NCBI GenBank assembly: GCA_014238155.1
Contig: JABABQ010000066.1
Span: forward strand, 151,428-215,427
DNA length: 64,000 nucleotides
Reading direction: 5' to 3'
Source of the DNA: Rhizobiaceae bacterium
Lineage (GTDB): Bacteria > Pseudomonadota > Alphaproteobacteria > Rhizobiales > Rhizobiaceae
In this document: positions 55,408-64,000 of the stretch, in pieces
Position numbering within the stretch: position 1 is the stretch's first letter
How the letters are laid out: each line of letters begins with the position of its first letter
Notes under the pieces: generated by a model
Database searches by the model: none
Told to the model about the DNA's origin: nothing
The model's input: only the letters and a program-made list of their open reading frames with translations
Position numbers and translations under genes: made by a program

Positions 55408-56217
55408 CTAACTTTTATTGGCCTGATAAAGACAGGCGGTTTGCGGCACGACAATGCTTGAGCCTCGAATATAGCTTTCCATTGCGGTATAGACGTCATC
55501 AGAAATCGCCTGCATGACCTCTTGACCCATTTCAGAAACCGAAGGTCCGACCGGGTTTCCCATAATTTCTTTTTCGATCGAGTTCTTTGGATCATGGATT
55601 GTGCGGTTGACAGTCAAATCTGTTGAAACGAAACCGCTAAATCCAACTTGTTCAAGGACCGTCTGCATCTCACCGTGTCCCCCCTAGTTGAAGGGAGCCA
55701 AAGATTTCTCAGCAAGACTTTTGTTGATATGATTTTCAATTGAGGCCGCCAGTGCCGTGAAAAATGGACTTGGTTCTTTCCAGATCGTGATGAAGATTTG
55801 CCCGTCATCCGCAAGAACCCGCCTCATTTCCACCAAAGCAGAGATTTGGTCCGGAAAGAATTGGAGACCCTGCTGACAAAATACTTTAGTAAACTCGGCG
55901 TTTTCAAATGGCATATCCTCGGCGGAAGCAACCACCCATTCGCAAGACCGCGCAAAAGGGTCGCTCAATGATTGAGCCGTTCCTATCATTCCTTCATTCA
56001 AGTCAGCACCGACGACCCGAGCAGGAGGATCAGTTCTTTCTTTGACTTTTCTCGCGACGATTCCTGTTCCACAGGCAACATCCAAGTCGCGATCATTTGC
56101 GTCTAGTGGCACAATATTCAACATCGCATCGGCCAGTGGCCCAAACATTGCTGGCACTTTTTGCGCTTCATAAATATCGGCTGCATTTCCAGAGAGTTGA
56201 AAAGTATCCTGTGCCAC
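55408..56217 (-). pseudogene. SAM-dependent methyltransferase interrupted by one amber codon
   Basis: The first 177 codons encode a class I methyltransferase: GNAADIYEAQKVPAMFGPLA, motif I LDVACGTGIVARKV, VGADLNEGMIGTAQ, and EWVVASAEDMPFENAEFTKVFCQQGLQFFPD. A TAG at 55684-55686 then stops the frame after SLAPFN. The same frame continues without a shift into GGHGEMQTVLEQVGFSGF, the normal C-terminal domain, to 55408. Relatives usually have Leu at this place (APFSLG), and TTG to TAG is one base change. So a full ~269-residue gene was broken by a single nonsense mutation, unless the stop is read through. Confidence 0.85.
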
Positions 56218-56415
56218 AACCGATCCCTCAGATTTTATCTATTAGCGGCTTTCTATATAAGTTTTGTAGATGAGTGTCGAATGACAGCAGTGGACAATAT
56301 CTTCATCCGATCTGCGACACCTTGCCATTTGGTAAGATGGGCTCGAAACAGACCTCGTACCCTTCAGTACTCGCATGTGGCCCAACGGCAGCACTGCGGA
56401 CCTTTGAGACCTTCG

Positions 56416-57345
56416 CTACCAGTCATCTAGGGGCTTCATCAGATCGAAAATTTGCTGGCGCATCCATTTTGACATCGGGTTCTCGTCCGACCGCCTATGC
56501 CATATCGCTATGATCAGCGCCGGAGCGATTTCAAAGGGAGGGACGAAGAACTTGAGATTTCGACCTCCCGCAACCTGCTGTGCGAGTTGCGTCGGAATCA
56601 GAGCGATTAGGTCGCTTTCGTTAACCGCGCGGCACACACCGGAAAACACGGGAAGTGTCATTGCGACCTGACGCTTGCGACCTACTTTCGCTAAAGCTGC
56701 ATCCCCCATGGCCGCCAGCTTGCCCTCAGGAGAGAACAGGACATGGGACAGGTCGCAAAAGACCTCCAAGGGAAGCTCTGTCGTACTTTCCACATTCGCC
56801 AGAGCAGGATTTTCGGCCCTTCCGATCACGGAAAATGTAGAATGGAAAAGCGGTTCGCGGTTGATCCAGTCTGGCAGTTTCGTATCCGGAATCAGGGCTA
56901 TATCCGCCTGAAAACGATCAAGGCTATCGACGTAATTGTCGGGCACAAGATCAACTAGCTGAGCGGTGACCCCCGGAGCTTTGTGGTTTAGAGAATCTCC
57001 CAGTGACGGCATCAAAAGTTCCGCGAAAAAATCACTGGCAGAAATTTTGAAGTTCCCCTTCGCCTGCAAGGGGTCAAAATCAGCAGATTGCGTCAACAAC
57101 CCTTCCAGTCGATTGAGTTGTTCCTGCAATCCATCCTTGATAGATGCCGCGAAATCGGTAGGTACCAACCGGTTCCCGTGTCGCACGAACAGTTCATCGC
57201 TCAACGAATGCCTCAAGCGGTTCAGAGCATTGGAAACCGCAGACTGAGACACACCCAGCCGTTCTCCCGCCTTGGTTGTCGAACCCTCCCGCAGAATCGC
57301 ATCCAGAACGCGCAGTAAGTTCAGGTCGAGTGTGGCGAAATTCAC
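56416..57345 (-). CDS. LysR-family transcriptional regulator
   Basis: 309 residues from GTG 57345, giving the usual start VNFATLDLNLLRVLDAI; ATG 57390 would add 15 residues. The helix-turn-helix is TTKAGERLGVSQSAVSNALNRLR (about 24-46). The substrate domain resembles the NodD/NahR-like group (DIALIPDTKLPDW, VNESDLIALIPTQLAQQV). It is divergent from the cupin-GST operon, its likely target. Confidence 0.92.
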   Translation of the reverse strand: MNFATLDLNLLRVLDAILREGSTTKAGERLGVSQSAVSNALNRLRHSLSDELFVRHGNRLVPTDFAASIKDGLQEQLNRLEGLLTQSADFDPLQAKGNFKISASDFFAELLMPSLGDSLNHKAPGVTAQLVDLVPDNYVDSLDRFQADIALIPDTKLPDWINREPLFHSTFSVIGRAENPALANVESTTELPLEVFCDLSHVLFSPEGKLAAMGDAALAKVGRKRQVAMTLPVFSGVCRAVNESDLIALIPTQLAQQVAGGRNLKFFVPPFEIAPALIIAIWHRRSDENPMSKWMRQQIFDLMKPLDDW

Positions 57346-57456
57346 AACAGTGATACCCAGTATTTCGAACTTTTGTTGGAATGATACCACTGTCGGCTGC
57401 TACAAGATAGTCAACGAAGGCGCTTTCGTTTCATCTCAAAAACCGGGACTGAAACG

Positions 57457-57900
57457 ATGAAGGATCTGACGACAGACGACGCCACAATCGAATGGCTGGG
57501 CGTACGGTACAAAACAATTTTGACCCCGGAAGATTCCGGTGGCTCTATGTCGATCGTGGACAGCCTATCGCCGGTATGGAGCGGGCCACCCCGCCACATC
57601 CACCACAACGAAGACGAAACCTTCGTTATGATATCAGGCACTTGCAAGGTCTGGATTGAAGGCATCGAGACCATTGCAGGACCCGGCGAGAGCATCTTCA
57701 TTCCACGTGGCAAAGAACACGGCTTCAAAGTGACGGGAGATGAACCTTCGCGCCACCTTGTGATTTTGACACCCGGCGGCTTCGAAGGCTTCTTTCAGGA
57801 TATGGCTGATGGAAAGTTCCAAATTCCCGAAGATATGCCCGCCGTAGAAGTTTCAGCGACTAAGCACAAAATGACCTTCACTGGTCCTCCATTGGATTGA
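57457..57900 (+). CDS. Cupin-domain protein
   Basis: 147 residues of a single cupin barrel. Metal-binding motif 1 is PPRHIHHNEDETFVMISGTC with the His-x-His-x(4)-Glu-like ligands; motif 2 is PGESIFIPRGKEHGFKVTGD with the final His. Enzymatic role unknown (dioxygenase, isomerase or sugar-binding are possible). The GST gene follows after five bases, so the pair is an operon. Confidence 0.88.
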   Translation: MKDLTTDDATIEWLGVRYKTILTPEDSGGSMSIVDSLSPVWSGPPRHIHHNEDETFVMISGTCKVWIEGIETIAGPGESIFIPRGKEHGFKVTGDEPSRHLVILTPGGFEGFFQDMADGKFQIPEDMPAVEVSATKHKMTFTGPPLD

Positions 57901-57905
57901 ACAGC

Positions 57906-58763
57906 ATGACCAAGCACATTGTATATCATATTCCCGTCTGTCCCTTTTCCCAGCGTCTGGAGATACTTCTAACTTTGCGAGGCCTTAAGGATGCAGTTGA
58001 ATTTCGCGTGGTGGACATCACCAAGCCTCGTGATCCGGAACTATTGCGCAAGACGCGCGGAACGACAGCTTTGCCTGTTCTGGAAACAGCACAGGGCAAG
58101 ATCATCAACGAAAGCCTGGTGATACTGCGTTATCTCGACGAAGTTCTCGAAGGCCCGCAGCTTCGCCGCGCTGATCCTTACGAACATGCCGTGGAATCCA
58201 TGCTGATTGCAAAGGAAGGATCCTTCACGATGGCCGGGTACATCTACGTGATGAACCGGGACTTGAAGCAGAAGGAGGCCCACAACGAGAAGCTTTTGTC
58301 ATTGTATCGTGACCTCAATGACTTTCTTTTAGAGCATAACCCGGAAGGAACATTTCTGTTCGACTTCTTTGGATTGGCAGAAGCAGTTTTCGCTCCGGTC
58401 TTCAAGCGTTTCTGGTTTCTTGACTATTACGAGGGGTTTGAACTGCCCGTTGGGCCTGACTATGCTCGTGTCAAGAAATGGAGAGCGGCCTGCATGGTGC
58501 ATCAAGCGACCGATCAGGTAACTGAAGAGGAGATTGTAAAGCTCTATCACGACTACGCTCTTGGAGCCGGAAACGGTGCTCTAGTCGACGGACGGCAAGT
58601 GTCCAGCTTTGCGTTCAAGCCGGACTGGCAGTCGCGACCAATGCCGCCGCGCGACAAGTACGGCAGTTCGGCATCGGATGTAGACCTTGGGCTGATAGCG
58701 ACCAACACTGATCGCGAATCGATAGAGATAAGCCAGTTATTCGTGAGTCCGACATCTTGTTAG
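57906..58763 (+). CDS. Glutathione S-transferase family protein
   Basis: 285 residues from ATG 57906. N-terminal thioredoxin fold: IVYHIPVCPFSQRLEILLTLRGL with a catalytic-type Cys in VCPFS, RGTTALPVLETAQGKIINESLVILRYLDEVL with the cis-Pro and the ES glutathione-binding pair. The all-helical C-terminal domain follows (about 95-210), and the protein is longer than usual, ending in a ~60-residue tail (SSFAFKPDWQSRPMPPRDKYG). Likely a dehalogenase- or omega-like GST in detoxification. Confidence 0.88.
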   Translation: MTKHIVYHIPVCPFSQRLEILLTLRGLKDAVEFRVVDITKPRDPELLRKTRGTTALPVLETAQGKIINESLVILRYLDEVLEGPQLRRADPYEHAVESMLIAKEGSFTMAGYIYVMNRDLKQKEAHNEKLLSLYRDLNDFLLEHNPEGTFLFDFFGLAEAVFAPVFKRFWFLDYYEGFELPVGPDYARVKKWRAACMVHQATDQVTEEEIVKLYHDYALGAGNGALVDGRQVSSFAFKPDWQSRPMPPRDKYGSSASDVDLGLIATNTDRESIEISQLFVSPTSC

Positions 58764-59112
58764 GTTTGATCTCGATGTGGACGTCAGTACTTACCTGCAA
58801 CGCTAGGCAAGTGCTTCAGTAAACTTACGGATCAGAATGAGACTGGGACGCTTGCTCAATTGAAGGCACATCGCCGAGAACTGATTGACCCGAAATTCAA
58901 CGAATTTTGTGGGCGCATCGTCAAGGAGATTGGTGATGGACTGCTTGTTGAATTTCATTGGGTCAATAAGATGAATTTAGCAGAATTTTTATTGTTCAAT
59001 TTGTGTCACCAACTCGACTTCCGTTGTGTGCCACACCAGTCGCCGAGTTTCCACACCTGACTGACGGCAATGTGGGACAAAGTGGGCGCTTACGACACAT
59101 TGGATCACGGCG
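58764..59112. other. Intergenic region with a cyclase remnant
   Basis: No intact gene. It holds the cyclase fragment listed separately; the remainder has no supported feature. Confidence 0.5.
58821..59010 (+). pseudogene. Remnant of a class III adenylate/guanylate cyclase
   Basis: In one frame the DNA reads NETGTLAQLKAHRRELIDP, then KFNEFCGRIVKEIGDGLLVEF, which matches the start of class III cyclase domains (DExGTLxxLKxxRREL...GRIVKxxGDGLLVEF). There is no start codon with a ribosome site, no upstream metal-binding FxDIxGFT segment, and after VEF the sequence decays. The flanks are unrelated. Confidence 0.7.
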
Positions 59113-60102
59113 CTAACCACCGTTTGCCAAGCGTTTGATGGCAGCTTTCGTTTCGAAGTTGAAGGGATCGTTTGCTTGCCCCTTATAAACCCCTTCTGCT
59201 CCCATTAGACGATGCATTTCTCTCCAGAACTCTGCACTCCTCTTTTGGGGATTATCTGTCAGGTAGCTTTGTGCAAATTTGTTTCCAGTCTTGAGAATGG
59301 AAAATATCAATACAGCGGCTTTCCTGTCATCGCGCGCCACGCCCAAACCGAGAGCGTATAACTTGCCAAGTTCAAGGGTAGCGGGCACATGCCCCCCGTC
59401 AGACGCCGCCTGGAACCAGCGTGCAGCTTGTTCAAAATCGCGGTCTACGCCGCTGCCGTTGGTGTAGCGCGCGCCAATGCCGAACATGGATTCGACATGA
59501 CCACCTTCCGCGGCCGCAAGAAACCAGCGTGCCGCTTTTTCCTGCTCCCGGTACCGTGAATACTGCCGGGCCAGATGGTACATCGCCGACGGGGCCGCAT
59601 TTTCACCGGCTTTGGTTAACCACATGGCCGCAGTTTCGTTATTGCGACCGACGCCTAGGCCTTGGGAATATATAAGGCTCAGATTGGAATGTGCGTCCGC
59701 ATTCCCCAGATCGGAGGCTTTGAGAAACCATTTTCGGGCCTTATCGAAGTCCCTTTTTACACCGAGGGCGCCGAAATGGATCGAACCGATCCCATTCATG
59801 GCTTCGTGCGATCCCAATTTTGACGCCTTGGTGAACCATTGCAAAGCAGCAGCATGGTCTTGAGACTCTCCCCGTCCGAGTGAGAGCATCTTACCAAGAC
59901 GATACATCGCGGGTGGATGACCTTTCTCTGCAGACAGTCGGTAAAGTTCAACGGCTTCCTTGTCCCGGTTTTCTTCAGCAGCCGTCTGAGCGAGTTGAAA
60001 CAACTCATCTGTCGAGCGACTTTCGCTAAAAGCCGAGAAAGGCAAAAATAGTGCAAACAAGAGGAAGGCAAAAACATTTGATCTGATAAGGGAGCAAGCC
60101 AT
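59113..60102 (-). CDS. Secreted Sel1-repeat protein
   Basis: 329 residues from ATG 60102, with GGAG eight bases upstream; a longer start at 60135 is possible. A signal peptide (NVFAFLLFALFLPFSAFS) precedes about six Sel1-like repeats of 36 residues, such as ALQWFTKASKLGSHEAMNGIGSIHF and AARWFQAASDGGHVPATLELGKLYALG. Sel1 repeats form helical protein-binding solenoids. Periplasmic or exported; partner unknown. Confidence 0.9.
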   Translation of the reverse strand: MACSLIRSNVFAFLLFALFLPFSAFSESRSTDELFQLAQTAAEENRDKEAVELYRLSAEKGHPPAMYRLGKMLSLGRGESQDHAAALQWFTKASKLGSHEAMNGIGSIHFGALGVKRDFDKARKWFLKASDLGNADAHSNLSLIYSQGLGVGRNNETAAMWLTKAGENAAPSAMYHLARQYSRYREQEKAARWFLAAAEGGHVESMFGIGARYTNGSGVDRDFEQAARWFQAASDGGHVPATLELGKLYALGLGVARDDRKAAVLIFSILKTGNKFAQSYLTDNPQKRSAEFWREMHRLMGAEGVYKGQANDPFNFETKAAIKRLANGG

Positions 60103-60608
60103 TCGAAATACTCCATGTAGCGGGCCATAAAACAAATCTAGCTACTCCAGCATTTTATGGCAACGATGTCGGAGGCCGCCGCTGGTGTTGATGTTTCGAC
60201 GCGCCAACATGAAATGGCTGCAAAAGGCTTATTCTCACTGTTGTTTAGTCGCAACCGGCTTACAGCTTGGGGTCAATAATGCCCTATATTTGATTGGAAA
60301 ACTATCCGAATAGAGACGCCCTCAATTTGGTCAAAATGGGCTCACAGCAGCAGTTGGCCTGTTCACGGCTTGGCTACATTCAACGTCTGCTTCGACGGTT
60401 TTCGCAAAGCGGACCTCCAAAACACCAGGGCACAATCACAGGCTAACGACCGAGTTGCGGACCTAGCACCATTTTCCAATCCTATTAATGTCTTGTTGGC
60501 GACTGCAAGATGATGCTTGCCGACGCAGCACATCAGGGCGATGTTGAAAATAACAAGACGCTGTGGTTCTGTATTCGTCTGATTGATTTAACCTAGGAGA
60601 ATTAGTCT
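60103..60608. other. Intergenic region without a supported gene
   Basis: About 500 bases; the only features noticed are the short dispersed repeat at 60447-60508 and AGGAGA just before the next start. It looks like decayed DNA. Confidence 0.45.
60447..60508. repeat. Short dispersed repeat, copy B
   Basis: CGACCGAGTTGCGGACCTAG then CACCATTTTCC, closely similar to 55326 and 62077. Confidence 0.5.
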
Positions 60609-61016
60609 ATGAGTGTTCCAGAAAGTGAAGCTCGAGCCCTATTTGATAGGTACCTCGACAACTGGAATTCTCGAAATCTTGAGGGGGTTGCCGAGTGCTT
60701 TGCCGAGCCCTCGATGTTCATATTGCCTGCCGGCGCAGTTGCACTACCTGATCGAATTGCACTGGTTGGGCTGCTTGAGAAGGTTTTTGCCGGATTGGAA
60801 GATGTAGGATTCAGTCACACGACTATTGGCGAAGTAACGACGGCATCATGTGGTGACGGCCTCGCCATTGTTGACGCTGCAGATGTGCGGCGTTTGAAAT
60901 CAGATGGTTCCCTCCTTGAAGAGATCGATGGCCACTACGTCATGCAAAAAACTGCCAGTGGCTGGCGTTTTGTTGTTGCAGTCTCTTGCGCCGCCGGATG
61001 GCGGGAAGCCAACTGA
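60609..61016 (+). CDS. SnoaL-like / NTF2-fold protein
   Basis: 135 residues. ARALFDRYLDNWNSRNLEGVAECFAEPSMFILP at the start, a central LVGLLEKVFAGLEDVGFSHTTI helix-strand, and the final GHYVMQKTASGWRFVVAVSC strand match the cone-shaped NTF2/SnoaL fold. AGGAGA lies upstream of the ATG. These small proteins include isomerases, hydratases and ligand binders; activity cannot be stated. Confidence 0.8.
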   Translation: MSVPESEARALFDRYLDNWNSRNLEGVAECFAEPSMFILPAGAVALPDRIALVGLLEKVFAGLEDVGFSHTTIGEVTTASCGDGLAIVDAADVRRLKSDGSLLEEIDGHYVMQKTASGWRFVVAVSCAAGWREAN

Positions 61017-61145
61017 ACGACTATCTAGGCAAAGTCACCTGTTGGTCGAGTCCAGCACAATCCCCTCGCTCGCTGCACGAAGTTTGGGAAGCGCGCTGGG
61101 TACAGTTTTAGGGTTCTGCCATTCACAGAATTATCATTGGTTAGT

Positions 61146-61799
61146 TTACTCAGGCACGGATATTTTTACATCCGGTTCATAGGTGAACAGCGTGACGTGT
61201 GTGTCCTTCCCCGGCTCAGGCAACCAGGAGGAAAAGAACCCCGTCTGCTCCAATCGCATGACCTGCAGCGTATTCGAATCGATATAGACAGTGCCGGACC
61301 AGCCAAAAAAAGCGTTGTTCATGTCTGGATTAGGGTCGGTCTTGGTAGAGTAACGCACCATGTTCCAGGTATTTCCATTCAACTTGACACCGTTTGCACA
61401 TTCCGTTGCTGTCAGGTTTTTGGCTTGTTGTGCCTGCATTGCTTTGTGCCAGGGTTCTCGGTTTTTTGGATTGTTGTTTTCGGAAGGTGTCCATGGGCCG
61501 TCCGGTCCAGGGCCAGTCCAGGTATCATCATCAATGGTCAGGGTCATCGTTCCGCCCTTAATGCCAGAGATTGTGCGAAGCGGGTTTTCGACAATTGATT
61601 GAAAAGTAATCGAAACGTTGCCAGCGGAATCGACCACTTGTTTCTCATGTCTGTGCGGCGGGCGTTGATAAGCATCTAGCGGGCCGTTCGTGAACATCTC
61701 CGCAATATGCGATGTGCAGTCATCCGCTAGGCTAGGGTGCGAAATAAAAACACAAACGGTAAATAACGCGACAAGAAGAGCCTTTGGGAACGATTTCAT
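61146..61799 (-). CDS. Secreted protein of unknown family
   Basis: 217 residues from ATG 61799 with GGAGGTC upstream; the longer frame to 61973 is rejected. A signal peptide (KALLVALFTVCVFISHPSLADDC) is followed by a mostly beta sequence: VTISFQSIVENPLRTISG, TLTIDDDTWTGPGPDG, TECANGVKLNGNTW and SGTVYIDSNTLQVMRLEQTGF. Two cysteines suggest a periplasmic disulfide. No family recognised. Confidence 0.75.
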   Translation of the reverse strand: MKSFPKALLVALFTVCVFISHPSLADDCTSHIAEMFTNGPLDAYQRPPHRHEKQVVDSAGNVSITFQSIVENPLRTISGIKGGTMTLTIDDDTWTGPGPDGPWTPSENNNPKNREPWHKAMQAQQAKNLTATECANGVKLNGNTWNMVRYSTKTDPNPDMNNAFFGWSGTVYIDSNTLQVMRLEQTGFFSSWLPEPGKDTHVTLFTYEPDVKISVPE

Positions 61800-62228
61800 A
61801 ATGACCTCCGACGACCTTGAATTGTTCGTATGGTGCGGCAAGTTTGATCGTGCCCGTCCGATGAGCTCAATCATCACTGACCCTAGAGCCGAAGCACGAG
61901 GTCGTCCAGACGAGTGGCCATTGTGATTATTTACGATGAACTTGTCTTTTGATGACGCAAAGGTGCACTCCATGAGCGCTATATATAATCAGGTCTGGCG
62001 TTCAAACCTTGGTGTGAATTTCAAGCAGTGGGCACCAAAGCAGTCTTTAAAAACACCTGGCCCAGTATCGGGTAAATGACCGAGAAGCGGACCTTTTACC
62101 GTTTTCGATTTCGTTTGTTGTCATACTTGCGACACTTAACATGATCGGCACTTCGAAACTTTCAAACCTATTGTTAATGCCTGAAACAAGTGCTCCACTG
62201 CATCAATCGCGGGGAATGGGAAATTGGT
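61800..62228. other. Intergenic region before the ligase gene
   Basis: No supported gene. It contains the dispersed repeat at 62077-62135 and AT-rich stretches; the promoter of the ligase gene must be here but is not assignable. Confidence 0.4.
62077..62135. repeat. Short dispersed repeat, copy C
   Basis: TGACCGAGAAGCGGACCTTT then TACCGTTTTCG, with TTGTTGTCATACTTGCGACAC at its end; similar to copies A and B. Confidence 0.5.
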
Positions 62229-63752
62229 ATGGTTGATCACCTAGGACAGGTTGCGCAGGCAGCAGCAGATAAATTCGGCAACAAAGAAGCGCTGTTCTTT
62301 GAAGGGCAATCCTTTTCATACCATCAACTCAACGAGATGGTGGAAGCTGTTGCGGCCAACTTATCAACTTTGGGCTTTTCCAAGGGTGATGTGATCACCT
62401 TATATGCCGCGAATTCCTGGGAATGGATTGTAAGTTACTACGCCATTGCCCGTCTTGGTGCGGTCATCAATCCGGTCAATACGATGTTGACCCCAAGCGA
62501 GATCGAATATGTCGTAAAGGATTGCAGAGCCAAGGCAATCATCGCATCACAGGAAAAAGTTGATGCCATAATGCCAATCAAAGGCACGGGTGATGTTCAG
62601 GAAATTATTTCCTTTGGCGATGATGTTGTTGCGGGTGCGGTTGCATTCAATGATCTGCTGAAAAATGACACCTCCGCCCCAACTGTCAACGATATCGACC
62701 CGTCTTCGCTTTCAACCATTGGCTATACTTCAGGCACGACCGGACATCCCAAAGGCGCAATGCAATCGCACCGCGCCGTCATCGTCAATGGAGCGATGAC
62801 CAGCCAATCACACATGCGTGGTGAAAGCGATGTGGTGGTGAGTGCGCTACCCTGTCCACATGTTTACGCCAATGTACTGATGAATGGCATGATGATGTTT
62901 GGAACAAAACTGGTGCTTCACAAGACGTTCGATCCGGTGGCCGTCATGGATGACATAGCCTCTCACAAGGCAACGATCTTCGATGGCGTTCCGACAATGT
63001 ATATGTTCATGCTCAACAACCCGGCATTTGCAGATGCTGATCTGAGCAGTTTAACGCGCTGTTATGTTGGCGGCCAAACCATGCCTGTCACCACGATGAA
63101 GGCGGTCGAAACGGGCTTTAAAGTCCCATTGATCGAATTATGGGGGATGACCGAAATAGCTGGCCTTGGCTCCACTCATCCACTGTATGGCACCAACAAA
63201 CACGGTTCGATTGGCTGTGCCATTCCCTATTGTGAACTGCGTATTGCAGATGCTGAGGATGCGCAAAAAACGATGCCACAAGGAGAAGTTGGCGAACTCA
63301 TGGTTCGTGGCCCAATTGTCATGATTGGATATTTTGGTGATGAGGAGAAAACACGCGAAACGTTGGAACCCGACGGTTGGTTGCATACCGGTGATTTGGG
63401 CACCATGGATGAAGATGGGTGTGTTTACATTGTTGACCGAAAGAAGGACATGATCCTGACCGGTGGTTACAACGTTTATCCGGCGGAGATTGAACGTGTT
63501 CTTGCAGCACATCCTTGCGTTGCTCTTGCCGCGGTGGGCAAACAGGACGACGAATTGAAGGGCGAAATCGCGAAGGCCTATATTGTTCTCAAAGAAGGTG
63601 AGAGCGGTGATGCGCAGGATATCATTGCTTTCTGTCGCGAGAAATTGGCAGCTTACAAATGCCCGCGAAAAGTTCAGTTTGTCAGTGATGTTCCAAAAAC
63701 AAGCACCGGTAAGATCATGCGCCGCGAGCTGTATACCCTCGACGACGATTAA
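62229..63752 (+). CDS. Acyl-CoA synthetase / AMP-dependent ligase
   Basis: 507 residues from ATG 62229. Adenylate-forming motifs: TIGYTSGTTGHPKGAMQSHR (P-loop, about 163-182), ELWGMTEIAGLGS, GWLHTGDLGTMDEDG, the hinge DRKKDMILTGGYNVYPAEIE and the C-terminal catalytic lysine in KTSTGKIMRR. It activates a carboxylic acid to its CoA thioester; chain length or aromatic substrate is not evident. The gene stands alone. Confidence 0.92.
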   Translation: MVDHLGQVAQAAADKFGNKEALFFEGQSFSYHQLNEMVEAVAANLSTLGFSKGDVITLYAANSWEWIVSYYAIARLGAVINPVNTMLTPSEIEYVVKDCRAKAIIASQEKVDAIMPIKGTGDVQEIISFGDDVVAGAVAFNDLLKNDTSAPTVNDIDPSSLSTIGYTSGTTGHPKGAMQSHRAVIVNGAMTSQSHMRGESDVVVSALPCPHVYANVLMNGMMMFGTKLVLHKTFDPVAVMDDIASHKATIFDGVPTMYMFMLNNPAFADADLSSLTRCYVGGQTMPVTTMKAVETGFKVPLIELWGMTEIAGLGSTHPLYGTNKHGSIGCAIPYCELRIADAEDAQKTMPQGEVGELMVRGPIVMIGYFGDEEKTRETLEPDGWLHTGDLGTMDEDGCVYIVDRKKDMILTGGYNVYPAEIERVLAAHPCVALAAVGKQDDELKGEIAKAYIVLKEGESGDAQDIIAFCREKLAAYKCPRKVQFVSDVPKTSTGKIMRRELYTLDDD

Positions 63753-63878
63753 CCTTCCGGTGCGATTGGTTGTTCTGATCGCGCCATAGGCCCACGGTCT
63801 TAGTAGGGCTGATTTTGATGAAAAAGGCTTTGATTTATCTGGTGCTGTAGTTTGGCTGAGCGGCTTCCCGTTCGGTTT

Positions 63879-64000
63879 TTACGCCGGCTGCGGGATTAGT
63901 TTTGCGAGTTTGCGGAGGTTTTGTGCGGTTGCTGCGAGGTGGAATTCATCTTTGGCTCCATTTGGTCCGCGAAGTCGCAATCGGTCGAGCTTCATGATGC
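63879..64000 (-). mobile_element. Transposase C-terminus, IS1182-like (cut by window edge)
   Basis: On the minus strand the frame entering from beyond 64000 reads KLDRLRLRGPNGAKDEFHLA, then ATAQNLRKLAKLIPQPA and a stop at 63879. This RLRG.NGAKDEFHLAATAQNLRKLA pattern is the C-terminal end of IS1182/IS5-type DDE transposases. Inverted-repeat ends were not seen; 63753-63878 holds no other feature. Confidence 0.75.

Overview
The window looks like chromosome of an alphaproteobacterium close to the Rhizobiales/Hyphomicrobiales. The signs are the queA, tgt, pdhA-pdhB-pdhC-lpd, eno, recG-sdhE-mfd and glmU-glmS genes, a 5-aminolevulinate synthase (C4 heme pathway), a cytochrome c2 and a FixK/FnrL-type operator. 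It is moderately GC-rich. No plasmid or prophage backbone is visible; one transposase tail runs off the right edge.

Layout. 1-1.6 kb: cyclophilin and queA. 1.6-13.9 kb: an accessory block lying between queA and tgt, which are commonly neighbours in alphaproteobacteria. It holds a frameshifted RTX-like protein, an extremely acidic repeat protein, an outer-membrane barrel with an acidic linker, and a four-gene biosynthetic cluster: diaminobutyrate aminotransferase, a 1429-residue Pls-like membrane NRPS, a JmjC/cupin oxygenase and an Sfp-type phosphopantetheinyl transferase. 13.9-20.6 kb: tgt, idi, hemA, cytochrome c2, a TPR/barrel protein with a FecR-domain partner, and tRNA-Lys. 20.7-45.4 kb: mostly housekeeping genes (ccdA, DMT exporter, glmU, glmS, DUF502, recG, sdhE, mfd, eno, ftsB-like, PDH complex, lpd) plus small secreted and enzyme genes.

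45.4-55.3 kb: two direct copies of a roughly 1-kb module (small one-TM protein, triple-hairpin repeats, about 220-nt structured non-coding element) flank an 8-kb block. That block holds three Gfo/Idh/MocA dehydrogenases, a secreted HELFH protein with cysteine repeats, a cytochrome c' and a TetR regulator. 55.3-64 kb: a loose, decaying accessory region with a methyltransferase broken by one amber codon, LysR with a cupin-GST operon, a cyclase remnant, a Sel1 protein, a SnoaL-like protein, an acyl-CoA ligase and the transposase end.

How genes work together. The aminotransferase would supply L-2,4-diaminobutyrate to the Pls-like NRPS, which the phosphopantetheinyl transferase activates; the oxygenase may tailor monomer or product. 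Streptomyces Pls enzymes of this architecture make cationic homopolypeptides such as epsilon-poly-lysine, so this block is a candidate for a Gram-negative poly-diaminobutyrate pathway, next to three strongly acidic extracellular or outer-membrane proteins. The second candidate for something undescribed is the duplicated structured-RNA/TM-protein module. Functions come from reading motifs and architecture; no database search was possible.
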